64,000 bases of DNA from Silvibacterium acidisoli (lineage in GTDB: Bacteria; Acidobacteriota; Terriglobia; Terriglobales; Acidobacteriaceae), in NCBI GenBank assembly GCA_022870745.1, contig CP085323.1:2356001-2420000 (forward strand), in the 5' to 3' direction. The position numbers were made by a program, and so were the translations under genes. Shown one piece after another: positions 12,183-22,740 of this stretch; the first letter of the stretch is position 1; each line of letters begins with the position of its first letter. The notes below the pieces were generated by a model, which worked only from the letters and a program-made list of their open reading frames with translations, had not been told where the DNA came from and ran no database searches.

Positions 12183-12383
12183 ATGGCAAATTTGGCTCTA
12201 GTTTATGGATTGCGCCTGCTGCCGGCCGATGAAATCGCCGGAGCAGGAGAAGCGCTCGTTGAGCTCAAGAATGGCAACCAGGCACGCGTGACCATGCACC
12301 TGCTCGAAGGCTCGCGCGAGCAGATCGAGGCACAGCTCAAACAGAGTATCGACGCCTTCTTCGATTTCTTTCCGGAAATCTGA
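12183..12383 (+). CDS. Small hypothetical protein
   Basis: A 66-residue acidic protein (MANLALVYGLRLL...FFDFFPEI) with no signal peptide, membrane segment or Cys. The composition and a regular pattern of charged and hydrophobic residues look like a real folded small protein, with a C-terminal amphipathic helix (EGSREQIEAQLKQSIDAFFDFF). I do not recognise a family. It is divergent from trxB with only 77 bases between the starts, so the two may share regulation. No ribosome site is evident, so a leaderless message is possible. Confidence 0.6.
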   Translation: MANLALVYGLRLLPADEIAGAGEALVELKNGNQARVTMHLLEGSREQIEAQLKQSIDAFFDFFPEI

Positions 12384-12540
12384 CAATTACAACCTGCCCG
12401 CTTCCCGGAACGGGGCGGCATTCCAGCACAAGACCATTCCGGGCAGGCAGGCCGATTCCCTGTATGCAAATCCCTGCATAGCTCACCCCTTCATGGCGCA
12501 ATAAGAAGGAACCACGCCCAAGGCGGGTTCCGGAGGCGGC

Positions 12541-15474
12541 ATGAGGCAGGATTGTCTGGACTGGAAGCGGGTGCTGTTCGTTGCGCTTGTGGCCCTGCTC
12601 TGCCTGATCGCAGGCAGGGACGCTTATGCCGGTGGAACCCGCTGGACGGCTGGCTCGTCCTACTTTTCAGCTTCAGCAAAGGGCGTGCCCATCGTTTGGG
12701 CGGGGGGGAGCGTCAGATTCTTCCTCGACCAGGGCGCGCTCAGTACTACTGAGACATCGGCCCAGGCGAGCGCGATGGTAATCGCAGCGGCCAACGTATG
12801 GAATGCGGTCACCACGGCGGAGGTACAGATCGCCTACGCCGGTACGCTCTCGGAAGACGTGAGCGGGTTGAATGTCACGAATGCAAACGGGGTTTTGAGC
12901 GAACCTGCCGATATCCTACCGGCCGACACAGCCAGGCCCGTAGCCGTGATCTATGACGCCGATGGCTCGGTGATCGATGCGCTTTATGGCCAAGGAGCCA
13001 GCAACGCGGCGCGCTGCGACCAGAATGGCGTCATGGTGACCGTGGACAACTTCTCCACTGCGGGCAACATCGTGCACGCCACCATGATCGTGAACGGTCT
13101 CTGTTCGACGACTGCTGCCGGACTGGCGGTGCTGCCCTACCAGCTGGTGCGCGGCTTCGGGCAGGTGCTGGGACTCGACTGGTCGCAGGTGAACGAAGCG
13201 ATGTTTCTCGATAACCAGATCAGCACGGCGGGACTGGCAGGATGGCCTGTCATGCATCCCATCGAGCGGCTCTGCAACGCCACCGGGCTCACCTGCCTGC
13301 CGAACGGTACGACATTACGGCTCGACGATATCGCGGCGCTGAATCGTGCCTACCCGGTGACTTCGGCGAACCTGGGTGCGATTGCCGGCAAGGTTCTAAC
13401 CGCCGCCAACACCGTCTCCGTAAAAGGAACGGTCCAGTTCAAACGTGGGCAGGGAATGCAGGGCGTGAATGTTGTTCTGACGCCCTTCATCCCTGGCACC
13501 GATCTGCCCGATCTTCGCTATACGGTCAGCGCTGTGAGTGGAGCCGCCTTTCAGGGCCAGGCCGGCAACCCGGTAACCGGCATGACAGATGCGCAGGGCA
13601 ACGCACTGAACCGATTTGGCACGGACGATGAGACGATGGAGGGTTTTTTCGATCTCAGCGGCATTCCTCTGCCGGCTGGGGAAACGACGGCCAGTTATCA
13701 GCTGAGCCTCGAGGCCATCGATCCTTTGTACGTCGGGGCAAGTTCAGTTGGCCCTTACACCTCCAGCCAGGTCACACCCTCCGGAACCATGCCGACTCTG
13801 TCGTTGTCCGGGCTGACCGCCGGATCGAACCTGACCCAGAATATCGTGATCGAGAACTCGGCCGATGCTTCGGATTCGGCCGATGACGGGATCGAAACCC
13901 AGCCTGCGAACCTGTCGCCGAGCGGGCAGTGGACCTCGCGCCTTTCCGGTTACGGGCACACGAGCTGGCTGCAATGGCATGTGCATGCCAACCGCGTGTT
14001 CACGGTGGAGGCGATGACCTTCGATGACAGCAGCAGGCCGACGATTGAAAAGGCCGAGCCGGTGCTGGGGATCTGGAATGCGACCGACGCAACCCAGGAC
14101 CCTCCAGCCACGGCGACGGCAGAGCCGTTCAACGGCCTCGAAACAGGATTGACCACTTTGCCTGTAACGACGCTCTCCGAGGGCGAGGTACGCCTCGCAG
14201 TCTCGGATTTTCGCGGCGATGGACGACCGGATTATCTATACGGAGGCAGGGTGCTTTATGCCGATGCAGTAGCCCCCGCACGCCTCGGTTCGGGGGGCGG
14301 TCCGATCGTAATTGCAGGGTTGGGATTTCGGGTCGGCAATACGGTAACGGTGGGCGGAGTCGCAGCTACGGTCACCGGCATCGATCCCACCGAGATTACC
14401 GCAATTGCCCCACCTTCGAATGGGGTGACCGGCGATGTGGTCGTCGAGGTGCGGGACCCGCAGAGCTGGGGTGTCGCCATGATTCCGGACGGCCTGAGCT
14501 ACGATGCCCAGACCGGAGACGCCCTGGCGATTGTCACCGCTCCGCAGAACACGGTGGCGATGGATGTTCCGCTGCCCTTTACCGTGCAGGCGCGCGGCTC
14601 CGACGGTATGACACCGGCGGCGGGCGTGACCGTCAGCTACACCGTGACGCAGGGGCAGGCTGCTCTCGGGTGTGGACAGGCAACCTGCGAGATAACGACC
14701 GCAGGCGATGGAACTGCGACTGTAATGGTGCAGGCGACGACCGCAGTGCTGGCGCAGGTAACAGCCTCGCTTACAAACGGAGCGAGGATTCTGGCGGAAT
14801 TTACCGGTGGTGTGCCGCCGTCTATCAGCGCGGTTACGCCCAACCTTTATGTTGCGATCGGCGGGGCCGCGACCTGGCAGCCGCAGGGGCTGGTGTTGAG
14901 TCATGGCGCTCCAGCGGCAAATGAAATGGTGAGCTGGACTTCCGCGTCGAGCCGCATTACCACCCTCAGCAACACCAGCACGAGCGGCGCGAGCGGGATC
15001 GTGACCCAGCAGGTGCAGGTGAGTTCGCTGGCAGCTGGCGATGTCATTCCCGTGAACGCGTGTCTGGCAGAATCGGGATCGTGTGCCCAGTTCAATGTGA
15101 CAGCCGTCCACACAGAAACGGCTCTCCTGGTTCCGGAAAGCGGCACGAATCAGGAAGCCGTCTTACCGCAGGGGCTTGCTCCGGTCACAATCAAAGTGAC
15201 CGATGCCGTTGGCCACCCCATGGCTGGAGCGCCCGTCACATTCTATGAAACGCTCGAGGGCTGGACGCCAGCCTGTGCCCAGTACGGTCCCTGCCCAACC
15301 CCTCCCGTACTTCAGCAGCAAACGCTGCAGGGTATGTCAGTCGCAGATGGAACGGTCAGTTTTACGCCGTTATCGATTCCCGGCCAGCCGTCAAGGCTGT
15401 TTGTGACGGCGGTAACAGGAAGCTCCAGTTCATTGACCTTCGAGCTTCAGCAATATCCTGAACAAGGGCCTTGA
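12541..15474 (+). CDS. Large secreted protein with decayed metzincin-like N-domain and IPT/Ig-like repeats
   Basis: A 977-residue exported protein. A signal peptide (VLFVALVALLCLIAGRDAYA) is followed by a domain whose start (GGTRWTAGSSYFS...VRFFLDQGALS... NVWNAVTTAEVQIAY) resembles secreted matrixin-like metalloproteases. Where such enzymes carry HExxHxxGLxH, this one has RGFGQVLGLDWS, so all zinc ligands are replaced and it is probably not a peptidase. Then come a carboxypeptidase-regulatory/SdrD-like segment (GKVLTAANTVSVKG), an IPT/TIG domain (GGGPIVIAGLGFRVGNTVTVGGVAATV), and two or three bacterial Ig-like repeats (AGVTVSYTVTQGQAALGC; AGAPVTFYETLEG). A surface or extracellular binding role is inferred. 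GGAGG lies five bases before the ATG. Confidence 0.8.
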   Translation: MRQDCLDWKRVLFVALVALLCLIAGRDAYAGGTRWTAGSSYFSASAKGVPIVWAGGSVRFFLDQGALSTTETSAQASAMVIAAANVWNAVTTAEVQIAYAGTLSEDVSGLNVTNANGVLSEPADILPADTARPVAVIYDADGSVIDALYGQGASNAARCDQNGVMVTVDNFSTAGNIVHATMIVNGLCSTTAAGLAVLPYQLVRGFGQVLGLDWSQVNEAMFLDNQISTAGLAGWPVMHPIERLCNATGLTCLPNGTTLRLDDIAALNRAYPVTSANLGAIAGKVLTAANTVSVKGTVQFKRGQGMQGVNVVLTPFIPGTDLPDLRYTVSAVSGAAFQGQAGNPVTGMTDAQGNALNRFGTDDETMEGFFDLSGIPLPAGETTASYQLSLEAIDPLYVGASSVGPYTSSQVTPSGTMPTLSLSGLTAGSNLTQNIVIENSADASDSADDGIETQPANLSPSGQWTSRLSGYGHTSWLQWHVHANRVFTVEAMTFDDSSRPTIEKAEPVLGIWNATDATQDPPATATAEPFNGLETGLTTLPVTTLSEGEVRLAVSDFRGDGRPDYLYGGRVLYADAVAPARLGSGGGPIVIAGLGFRVGNTVTVGGVAATVTGIDPTEITAIAPPSNGVTGDVVVEVRDPQSWGVAMIPDGLSYDAQTGDALAIVTAPQNTVAMDVPLPFTVQARGSDGMTPAAGVTVSYTVTQGQAALGCGQATCEITTAGDGTATVMVQATTAVLAQVTASLTNGARILAEFTGGVPPSISAVTPNLYVAIGGAATWQPQGLVLSHGAPAANEMVSWTSASSRITTLSNTSTSGASGIVTQQVQVSSLAAGDVIPVNACLAESGSCAQFNVTAVHTETALLVPESGTNQEAVLPQGLAPVTIKVTDAVGHPMAGAPVTFYETLEGWTPACAQYGPCPTPPVLQQQTLQGMSVADGTVSFTPLSIPGQPSRLFVTAVTGSSSSLTFELQQYPEQGP

Positions 15475-15669
15475 TTTGTTCGATTTGCAGCAGGGAAGGT
15501 ACGGCTTGCCGGTTTGTGAGAGGCGGCGAAGATTGCGTCGAAAGATGGCCTGGGGAGCGCAACTCTCCGAGGGCATTCTGTGTCAGAGTGTATGAGACGC
15601 CGGGCAGTTCCTGATGGAACACGGCGGTTGATACGTGAACAGGATTTGCCGGAAAGGCTAGGCTCGACA

Positions 15670-17082
15670 ATGAATTCAGTGAGTGGCATGGTTCTCAGGC
15701 TAGGAAAGCAGGCGGTAGCCTGCACCCTTGTGTATTTCATGATTCCTTTGGGAGTGGCAGACGTTTTTGCCCAGGAGGCGCCGCCTCCGCCGCCACCGGA
15801 TCAACAGCAGCAGCAGCAGTACGACCAGCAGCAACAGTACCAGCAGGGCCCTGATCAGGGTGCGCCCGATCAGGAAGGCCCTCCACCGCAGCAGTGGAAT
15901 GCATTGAGTCCGGATCAGCTGGGCCAGATGGTTGCGCCGATCGCTCTCTATCCGGATTCGCTGGTCGCACAGATCCTTGCCGCGTCGACGTTTCCTTCGC
16001 AGGTCGTTGACGCGGACCGCTTCGTGCAGTCGCATCCGGGCGTTCCGCCGGACCAGCTCGGCCCGATGATCGACAGTATGCCCTGGGACCCCAGCGTGAA
16101 GGCGCTCGTGGCGTTTCCGTCGGTGCTCAGCAATCTCGACAAGAATCTCGACTGGACCAGCCAGCTTGGTAACGCGTACTACAACCAGCCGCAGGACGTG
16201 ATGGCCGCTGTGCAGACCATGCGTCAGCGGGCTTATCAGGCAGGCAATCTGCGCACGAACCAGCAGCTGGACGTCACCTACGATCCGGGCAATATCGTGA
16301 TTGCGCCTGTAAACCCGGCCGTCGTGTACGTGCCTTACTACAATCCCTGGGGTGTATACGGAGCCCCGATCGTCGCCTGGGGCGGCTACTATCCTCCACC
16401 CCGGCCGGCCGGCTTGTTCTTTGCTGCAGGCATTGGGCTGGGTTTTGGCATCGGTATCGCCATCGGTGGATGGAACCACTGGGGATGGGGATGGCACAAC
16501 TGGGGCATGGGATGGCATGACCGCACCGTCGTCTTCAACCGCAACGTGTACGTGTCACGCAGCGTGACGGTCGTCAACCACGGTTATTACGGACACTTCG
16601 ATCGTGCGCCCGGAGCCCGCGCCTTCAATAGAAACCTGGCAGTACGCTCGGGTGCCTACCACGGCGGTGGAAACTTTAACCGTCCTGGCGGAAATAACTT
16701 CAATCGCCCCGGGGGGAACAACTTCCATGGAAACGGCGGGAATAACTTTAACCGGCCTAGCGGCAATAATAATTTCAACCATCCGGGTGGCAACAACAAC
16801 TTCAATCGTCCCGGCGGAAACAATAATTTCAACCGCCCTTCGAACGGCGGCTTTAATGGAAACCGTCCCGGGGGATCGAACAACTTCAATCGGCCGAATA
16901 CGAACACGGCCCGGCCCAGCGGGGGAAGCAGCAACTTTAATCGTCCGAACAACAATGCTCGTCCGGCGATGAATAACTCCCACCCCACGGCCTCGCATCC
17001 GGCACCGCAGTCTCACGGATCTGCTCCTCATTCCAATGGAGGCGGTCACCCGAGCGGCGGCGGTGGTGGTCATCATAGGTAA
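15670..17082 (+). CDS. DUF3300 domain-containing secreted protein with Asn/Gly/Pro repeat tail
   Basis: A 470-residue protein. ATG 15670 gives a normal signal peptide (VACTLVYFMIPLGVADVFAQ); the frame is open from 15580 but the extra residues do not look like coding sequence. After a Pro/Gln-rich linker comes DUF3300: WNALSPDQLGQMVAPIALYPDSLVAQILAAS, then FPSVLSNLDKNLDW and YDPGNIVIAPVNPAVVYVPYYNPWGVYG. A Gly/Trp-rich segment (GGWNHWGWGWHNWGMGWHD) follows, and the last 150 residues are tandem NFNRPGG-type units. DUF3300 has no established function. A strong terminator closes the gene. Confidence 0.88.
   Translation: MNSVSGMVLRLGKQAVACTLVYFMIPLGVADVFAQEAPPPPPPDQQQQQQYDQQQQYQQGPDQGAPDQEGPPPQQWNALSPDQLGQMVAPIALYPDSLVAQILAASTFPSQVVDADRFVQSHPGVPPDQLGPMIDSMPWDPSVKALVAFPSVLSNLDKNLDWTSQLGNAYYNQPQDVMAAVQTMRQRAYQAGNLRTNQQLDVTYDPGNIVIAPVNPAVVYVPYYNPWGVYGAPIVAWGGYYPPPRPAGLFFAAGIGLGFGIGIAIGGWNHWGWGWHNWGMGWHDRTVVFNRNVYVSRSVTVVNHGYYGHFDRAPGARAFNRNLAVRSGAYHGGGNFNRPGGNNFNRPGGNNFHGNGGNNFNRPSGNNNFNHPGGNNNFNRPGGNNNFNRPSNGGFNGNRPGGSNNFNRPNTNTARPSGGSSNFNRPNNNARPAMNNSHPTASHPAPQSHGSAPHSNGGGHPSGGGGGHHR
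16668..16950 (+). repeat. Tandem NFNRPGG-coding repeat
   Basis: Roughly ten degenerate 21-27 base units encode [G/N]NNFNRP[G/S]G within the C-terminal tail of the DUF3300 protein. Codons vary between units, so selection is for the peptide rather than very recent DNA slippage. Confidence 0.85.
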
Positions 17083-17100
17083 AAATATCTTACCGGCAAT

Positions 17101-17137
17101 AAAAAGCGGATGGGCTTTAGCCCATCCGCTTTTCTAT
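17101..17137 (+). terminator. Rho-independent terminator of the DUF3300 gene
   Basis: An 11-bp stem AGCGGATGGGC/GCCCATCCGCT with TTTA loop, A-run before and TTTTC after. Confidence 0.92.
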
Positions 17138-17213
17138 TTCCGGGCCATAATAAAAGAGCGGCTTTGTTTCTAAAGTCGAGTGTATTTTGGGAATCTAAGC
17201 TCAGGGAGGAAAG

Positions 17214-18599
17214 ATGCCAGTGTTATCAGACCGGGTGGAAGTGCCCGCGATCGCAGAGAAGCGCAGACCTCGGGTCCTCATCATCGGGGGAGGCTTTGCA
17301 GGCACGCACGCCGCGAAGGCTTTGGCCAACCAGCCAGTAGATGTGACAGTTATCGATCGACGGAACCACTTTACTTTTCAACCACTTCTGTATCAGGTTG
17401 CGCTCGCCGTGCTCTCTCCGGCGAACATCGCATCGCCGATTCGCGCGATCGTAAGCGGCAAGCAGAATATCGAAGTGCTCATGGACGAAGTCGTTAAATT
17501 CGACCTTGATCGCAGGCAGGTTGACCTGAAGAGCGGCGCGCGAATGGAGTTCGATTACCTGGTGCTCGCGACCGGTGCGACGCACTCGTATTTCGGACAT
17601 GATGAGTGGGCGCAGAATGCTCCGGGTCTGAAGACGATCGAGGACGCCATCGAGATTCGCCGTCGAGTGCTGCTGGCGTTTGAACTGGCCGAGCGCCAGA
17701 TGCTGGAAACCGGATCGCACCCTCCGCTCGATTTCAACGTGATTGGCGGCGGACCTACGGGTGTGGAGCTGGCCGGCGCAATTTCCGACATTGCGAAGCG
17801 TTACATGTCCCACGACTTCCGCCACATCGATCCCACCAAGGCGCGGGTTCGCCTGATCGAGGGCGGTCCGCGCATTCTGGCTGCATACCCTGAAGAATTG
17901 TCTGGCAAAGCCGTGGAACAGCTGGCGAAGCTGGGCGTGGAAGTGCATACCGGTGTGCAGGTGACGGATATCCAGGAAGGCTACATCATGGCGGGCGAGA
18001 AGCGGATCAACTCCGTCGTGACGATCTGGGCTGCGGGTGTGCAGGCTTCTCCATTGGGCAAGATGCTGGGCGTGGAGACCGATCGCCGCGGTTGCGTGCT
18101 GGTGAACGAGACGCTGAACCCCAATGGGCATCCGGAAATCTTTGTCTGTGGAGATCTTGCGCACTTCGAGCAGGAAGGCAAGCAGATTCCCGGCGTGGCA
18201 CAGCCAGCTATGCAGATGGGCGACCATGTTGGCAAGATGATCAAGCAGGACCTGAGCGGACAGCGCCGGTCATCCTTCCGCTACTTCGACAAGGGCGACA
18301 TGGCGACCATCGGCCGCATGGCTGCCGTAGCGAGGATCAAGTGGCCCTTCAAGGCCAATTGGAGCGGGTTCCCGGCCTGGATTACCTGGCTGCTGATCCA
18401 CGTGCTGTTCCTCGTCGGGTTCAGGAACCGCGTTGCTGTCTTCTTCGACTGGATCTACAACTACTTCACCTTCACGCATGGCGCGCGCCTGATCACCGGC
18501 AGCCAGGATCTGCCGGGCTGGGACAGCCAGCCAGGCGTTCATGAGTCGGCGAAGACCACACCGCTTGACCAGAACTCACCGGGCGCACGCACAGCGTAA
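17214..18599 (+). CDS. ndh: Type II NADH:quinone oxidoreductase (NDH-2)
   Basis: A 461-residue FAD flavoprotein that oxidises NADH and reduces membrane quinone without pumping protons. The FAD-binding site is VLIIGGGFAGTHAAKAL; FQPLLYQVALAVLSPANIASPIR is the quinone-side family motif; NVIGGGPTGVELAGAI is the NADH-binding fold; TIWAAGVQASPLGK and FVCGDLAHFEQEGKQIPGVAQPAMQMG bind FAD near the C-terminal half. The C-terminal hydrophobic helix (WITWLLIHVLFLVGFRNRVAVFFDWIYNYF) anchors it to the inner membrane. A strong AGGGAGGA ribosome site precedes the ATG. Monocistronic; the next gene converges. Confidence 0.93.
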   Translation: MPVLSDRVEVPAIAEKRRPRVLIIGGGFAGTHAAKALANQPVDVTVIDRRNHFTFQPLLYQVALAVLSPANIASPIRAIVSGKQNIEVLMDEVVKFDLDRRQVDLKSGARMEFDYLVLATGATHSYFGHDEWAQNAPGLKTIEDAIEIRRRVLLAFELAERQMLETGSHPPLDFNVIGGGPTGVELAGAISDIAKRYMSHDFRHIDPTKARVRLIEGGPRILAAYPEELSGKAVEQLAKLGVEVHTGVQVTDIQEGYIMAGEKRINSVVTIWAAGVQASPLGKMLGVETDRRGCVLVNETLNPNGHPEIFVCGDLAHFEQEGKQIPGVAQPAMQMGDHVGKMIKQDLSGQRRSSFRYFDKGDMATIGRMAAVARIKWPFKANWSGFPAWITWLLIHVLFLVGFRNRVAVFFDWIYNYFTFTHGARLITGSQDLPGWDSQPGVHESAKTTPLDQNSPGARTA

Positions 18600-18605
18600 G
18601 GCGTT

Positions 18606-21332
18606 CTATCGGCTGGGATCGTAATTCAGATTCGGTCCCAGCCAACGTTCTACTTCGGCAAGTTCCATGCTCTTGCGCGTGTGATAGTCGACCACCTGAT
18701 CGCGGTCGATCTTGCCGACGTCGAAGTAGCGCGATTCCGGATGCGCAAAATAGAGCCCGCTCACGCTTGAGCCGGGCCACATGGCAAAAGATTCGGTAAG
18801 TTGAATGCCGGTGTTCTTCTCAACATCAAGCAGGCGCCAGATGGTGCCCTTTTCCGTGTGGTCGGGAGATGCCGGGTATCCGGGCGCGGGACGGATGCCG
18901 CGATAGCGCTCGCGGACAATGTCTTCGCGTGTCAGATTCTCTTCGCGGCCATAGCCCCACTCATCGCGCACGCGTTTGTGCAGGCATTCGGCGAAGGCTT
19001 CCGCCAGGCGATCGGCGATGGCCTCAGACATGATTATGTTGTAGTCATCGTGTTCGGCGCGGAAGCGTTCACAGAGTTCCTTGAGGCCGACGCCGCTCGT
19101 CACCGCAAACATGCCAACGTGGTCGCTGAGCCCCGTTTCCTTCGGCGCGATGAAGTCAGAGAGAGAACGGCAAGGCTCGCTGCCTTCACGGTTGGCCTGC
19201 TGGCGCAGGAAGTGGAGGCGTTCGAGAACCTCTTCTCTGGCCGCATCGGTGTAGAGCTCCACATCGTCGCCGGTTGCGTTTGCGGGGAAGAATCCGTAAA
19301 CAGCTTTTGCCGTCAGCAGCTTTTCCGCGATGATGCGGTCAAGCAACTCGTTGGCATCGGCGAAGATCTGGCGTGCCTGTTCGCCTTTTTTCCCGTCTTC
19401 GAGGATCTTGGGATAGCTGCCTTTCAACTCCCATGTATGGAAGAGCGGCGACCAGTCAATGAACTCACGCAGAGTGGTGAGAGGAAAGTCTTCCAGGACG
19501 TGCACGCCGGTAAAGGCGGGCATAGGAACATCCGCTGCGTTCCACTCTATAGGAGTGCGGCGTGAGCGCGCCTCTTCAATCGAGACCGTGCTCTGCTTCG
19601 GTGCGGCGTGTGTTCTGCGTACGTTCTCGTACTCGGCCTGATGTTGCGCGATGAAGTTCTCGCGGCTCTCTTCACTGAGCAGGCTGGTTGTGACAGGCAC
19701 GGCGCGGCTGGCGTCGAGCACGTGCACGATGGGCGCGCTGTAATGGGGCGCGATCTTGATGGCGGTGTGAGCGCGGCTGGTCGTGGCTCCGCCGATGAGC
19801 AGCGGAAGCTTCATCCCCTGGCGCTCCATCTCGCGCGCCACGTGAACCATTTCGTCGAGCGATGGAGTGATGAGTCCGCTCAGGCCGATGATGTCGGCTT
19901 TCTCGGTCCGTGCGCGTTCGAGAATCTTTTCCGAAGGCACCATCACGCCCATGTCGATGACTTCATAGTTGTTGCATGCGAGCACGACGCCCACGATGTT
20001 CTTACCGATGTCATGAACATCGCCTTTGACGGTAGCGAGAACGATCTTGCCCTGCGTTCTTACCTGCTGCCCTGCGGCTTCGGCTGCGCTCTTTTCGGCT
20101 TCCATGAAAGGGGTCAGCCACGCGACAGCCTTCTTCATGACGCGAGCCGACTTCACCACCTGGGGCAGAAACATTTTGCCCGCACCGAAGAGATCGCCGA
20201 CGACGCTCATGCCATCCATGAGCGGCCCTTCAATGACAGAGATGGGGCGGCCAAGCTTGACGCGAGCCTCTTCCGTATCCGTGTCGATATACGTGTCGAT
20301 GCCCTTGACGAGCGCATGGGCAAGGCGCTCCTCAACCGAACCGTTGCGCCACTCTTCAACCTTCTTCTCGCTGACGGCAGCGCCTGAGTCGGTGGCCTTG
20401 AGCTTCTCGCCGAAGTCGACCAGCCGCTCGGTTGCATCAGGACGGCGATTCAGCAGCACGTCTTCGACCAGCACCTTCAGCTCGGGCTCGATCTCTTCGT
20501 AGATCTCGAGCTGGCCCGCATTGACGATGCCCATGTCGAGGCCTGCGGCAATCGCGTGGTAAAGGAAGGCCGCATGCATCGCTTCGCGAACCTTGTTGTT
20601 GCCGCGGAAGCTGAAGGAGATGTTGGAAACGCCGCCGCTTACCTTGGCATGTGGCAGATTCTCCTTGATCCATTGCGTCGCGCGGATGAAGTCGACGGCA
20701 TAGTTGTTGTGCTCTTCCATGCCGGTCGCGACGGTGAGGATGTTCGGATCGAAGATGATGTCTTCGGGCGGAAAGCCGACTTCGTCGACGAGGATGTTGT
20801 AGGCGCGCTGGCAGATGCGGGTCTTGTCTTCGTAGGTTGCGGCCTGTCCCTGTTCGTCGAAGGCCATGACCACCGCCGCTGCGCCGTAGCGGCGGATGGT
20901 GCGGGCGTTTTGGAGAAACTTCTCCTTGCCTTCCTTCAGCGAGATCGAGTTGACGATGCCCTTGCCCTGCAGGCACTTGAGGCCGGCCTCGATCACCTCC
21001 CACTTGGAGGAGTCGACCATGAAGGGAACCTTCGCGACTTCTGGCTCCGACGCAAGCAGTTGCAGGAAGCGGGTCATCGCGGCTACGCCGTCGATCATGC
21101 CCTCATCCATGCAGATGTCGATGACGTTTGCGCCGTTCTCTACCTGCTGGCGTGCGACGCTTACGGCTTCTTCGTACTTGCCTTCCTTGACCAGCTTTGC
21201 GAAGCGCGGCGATCCGGCGACGTTGGTGCGCTCGCCGATCATGATGAAGACACCGGGCTGTTGCGTAAAAGGCTGCGAGCCGGAGAGACGAAGAGGGATT
21301 GCTTCTATGGTTTCTGCGATAGCTGCGGTCAT
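18606..21332 (-). CDS. metH: Methionine synthase, C-terminal part (folate, B12 and activation domains)
   Basis: A 908-residue polypeptide with the last three modules of cobalamin-dependent methionine synthase. Order: pterin-binding barrel ([19 protein letters not shown] ... [14 protein letters not shown]), B12 cap, B12-binding fold with the cobalt-ligating His in [17 protein letters not shown], and the AdoMet activation domain ([27 protein letters not shown] ... [19 protein letters not shown]). Methyl-tetrahydrofolate feeds the cobalamin, which methylates homocysteine bound by the partner protein. The ATG overlaps the stop of the upstream N-terminal ORF (ATGA), so the two are translationally coupled and together equal one full MetH of about 1280 residues. 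Confidence 0.95.
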   Translation of the reverse strand: MTAAIAETIEAIPLRLSGSQPFTQQPGVFIMIGERTNVAGSPRFAKLVKEGKYEEAVSVARQQVENGANVIDICMDEGMIDGVAAMTRFLQLLASEPEVAKVPFMVDSSKWEVIEAGLKCLQGKGIVNSISLKEGKEKFLQNARTIRRYGAAAVVMAFDEQGQAATYEDKTRICQRAYNILVDEVGFPPEDIIFDPNILTVATGMEEHNNYAVDFIRATQWIKENLPHAKVSGGVSNISFSFRGNNKVREAMHAAFLYHAIAAGLDMGIVNAGQLEIYEEIEPELKVLVEDVLLNRRPDATERLVDFGEKLKATDSGAAVSEKKVEEWRNGSVEERLAHALVKGIDTYIDTDTEEARVKLGRPISVIEGPLMDGMSVVGDLFGAGKMFLPQVVKSARVMKKAVAWLTPFMEAEKSAAEAAGQQVRTQGKIVLATVKGDVHDIGKNIVGVVLACNNYEVIDMGVMVPSEKILERARTEKADIIGLSGLITPSLDEMVHVAREMERQGMKLPLLIGGATTSRAHTAIKIAPHYSAPIVHVLDASRAVPVTTSLLSEESRENFIAQHQAEYENVRRTHAAPKQSTVSIEEARSRRTPIEWNAADVPMPAFTGVHVLEDFPLTTLREFIDWSPLFHTWELKGSYPKILEDGKKGEQARQIFADANELLDRIIAEKLLTAKAVYGFFPANATGDDVELYTDAAREEVLERLHFLRQQANREGSEPCRSLSDFIAPKETGLSDHVGMFAVTSGVGLKELCERFRAEHDDYNIIMSEAIADRLAEAFAECLHKRVRDEWGYGREENLTREDIVRERYRGIRPAPGYPASPDHTEKGTIWRLLDVEKNTGIQLTESFAMWPGSSVSGLYFAHPESRYFDVGKIDRDQVVDYHTRKSMELAEVERWLGPNLNYDPSR

Positions 21333-22450
21333 GCCCTGATCTTTCCAAGAGCCGGTTCGGCGTGATGAGTGTGCAGGTGGCGTGGTGGACGCCCATCGAG
21401 CGCCTGCGCGATGGCGGCGATGTGTTCCGGCGTATTGCCGCAGCAGCCGCCTGCTATGTTGATCAGGCCGCCGCCTGCGAACTCGCCAAGATAGCGTGCC
21501 ATGTCTTCAGGCTTGAAGTCGAAGCCCGTCGGCGACAGGGGATTCGGCAGGCCAGCGTTGGGATAGGCGGAAATCGCCACGTCTGCTTTCTCGGAGAGCT
21601 CTTCGAGGAACGGATACATCAGGTCAGGACCGAGCGAGCAGTTGAGGCCCACAGACAGCGGGTTCACATGCTGCACGGCATTCCAGAAAGCTGCAACGGT
21701 CTGTGCGGAGATCATGGTCTCACCACCGCGTCCGACGGCGGCAGAGATCATGATGGGCAGCTCCTTGCCGTCCTCATCGAAGACTTCCTTGATGCCTACC
21801 AGCGCGGCCTTGGCATTCAGCGAGTCAAAGATGGTCTCGACGAGAAGCGTGTCCGATCCGCCTGCGATCAGGCCGCGGATCTGGTGCTTGTAGGCGTCCT
21901 TCACCTGGTCGAAGGTCACGACACGAAAGCCGGGATCGTCAGCGTCAGGCGAATTCGAAAGCGAGACGGTGAGCGGCCCGATGGCTCCGGCAACGAAGCG
22001 CTGGCGGCCTGTGGCGTTGGCGATGCGGTCGGCCCATTCGCGGCACTGGCGTGCAGACTGTTCGTTAATCTCCCACGCAAGGTCGTTGAGGAATGGCGTT
22101 TCGATGATCTTCTGGTAGAAAGCCGGATCCTTGCGGCCGCCGGTCTCGCGCGGATCGTCGACGAAGAACTCGCTCTGCGAGATGCTGGTCGCGCCGAAGG
22201 TGTTCGTCTCGATGATGTCGGCGCCGGCTTCGAGGAAGCGGCGATGGATGTCGCAGATCATCTCCGGCTGGGTCAGGCTGAAAAGGTCGCCGTTGTTCAG
22301 CAGGTCCTTCTGCGAGTCTTTGAAGCGATCTCCGCGTATGTCGGCTTCCGTCATCCCGTAGGTGCGGATGGTGGTGCCCATGGCGCCGTCGATGATCGCT
22401 ATGCGTTCGGAAAGAATCTTCGCAAGAGGATGTTGTTGTGCGGTCTTCAT
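21329..22450 (-). CDS. metH: Methionine synthase, N-terminal homocysteine-binding part
   Basis: A 373-residue homocysteine S-methyltransferase domain. The start has [17 protein letters not shown] and [15 protein letters not shown]; the zinc-thiolate site is formed by a Cys in VGLNCSLGP and the [11 protein letters not shown] pair near the C-terminus. This domain binds and activates homocysteine for methylation by the cobalamin domain on the next ORF. The frame is open to 22510, but ATG 22450 follows AGGGAC at a good distance and gives the natural [13 protein letters not shown] start. It overlaps the C-terminal part by four bases. The 290 bases upstream showed no SAM or cobalamin riboswitch pattern to my reading. 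Confidence 0.94.
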   Translation of the reverse strand: MKTAQQHPLAKILSERIAIIDGAMGTTIRTYGMTEADIRGDRFKDSQKDLLNNGDLFSLTQPEMICDIHRRFLEAGADIIETNTFGATSISQSEFFVDDPRETGGRKDPAFYQKIIETPFLNDLAWEINEQSARQCREWADRIANATGRQRFVAGAIGPLTVSLSNSPDADDPGFRVVTFDQVKDAYKHQIRGLIAGGSDTLLVETIFDSLNAKAALVGIKEVFDEDGKELPIMISAAVGRGGETMISAQTVAAFWNAVQHVNPLSVGLNCSLGPDLMYPFLEELSEKADVAISAYPNAGLPNPLSPTGFDFKPEDMARYLGEFAGGGLINIAGGCCGNTPEHIAAIAQALDGRPPRHLHTHHAEPALGKIRA

Positions 22451-22740
22451 TTTGTCCCTGGTAAAACGAGCCAGAAGCGTAGAGCGAGTCAGAAATGGGT
22501 TGCTGCACAACCTTCGACTTCAGCGTGACACGCTGTCCGGCTATGGCATTGCCTGCGGCGTTATGCCGGGAGGCACTTCTATTGATTATCGCATTCACCG
22601 AAAGGATTCTTCGCCAGGCGGCACATCGGGTCGCAGATGTCGGGCGGGTTCTAACCTGCTGGCCTGCCGAAGCTTGCGCTTGCCATTCCACCCCCTGTCA
22701 GGTTCGAATAGCTGTCGCCGCAGAAACAGGGAGGGCAGCA

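Noticed and set aside
22451-22740. SAM, SAH or cobalamin riboswitch upstream of metH
   Set aside because: Looked for the core motifs in the leader on the minus strand and did not find them.
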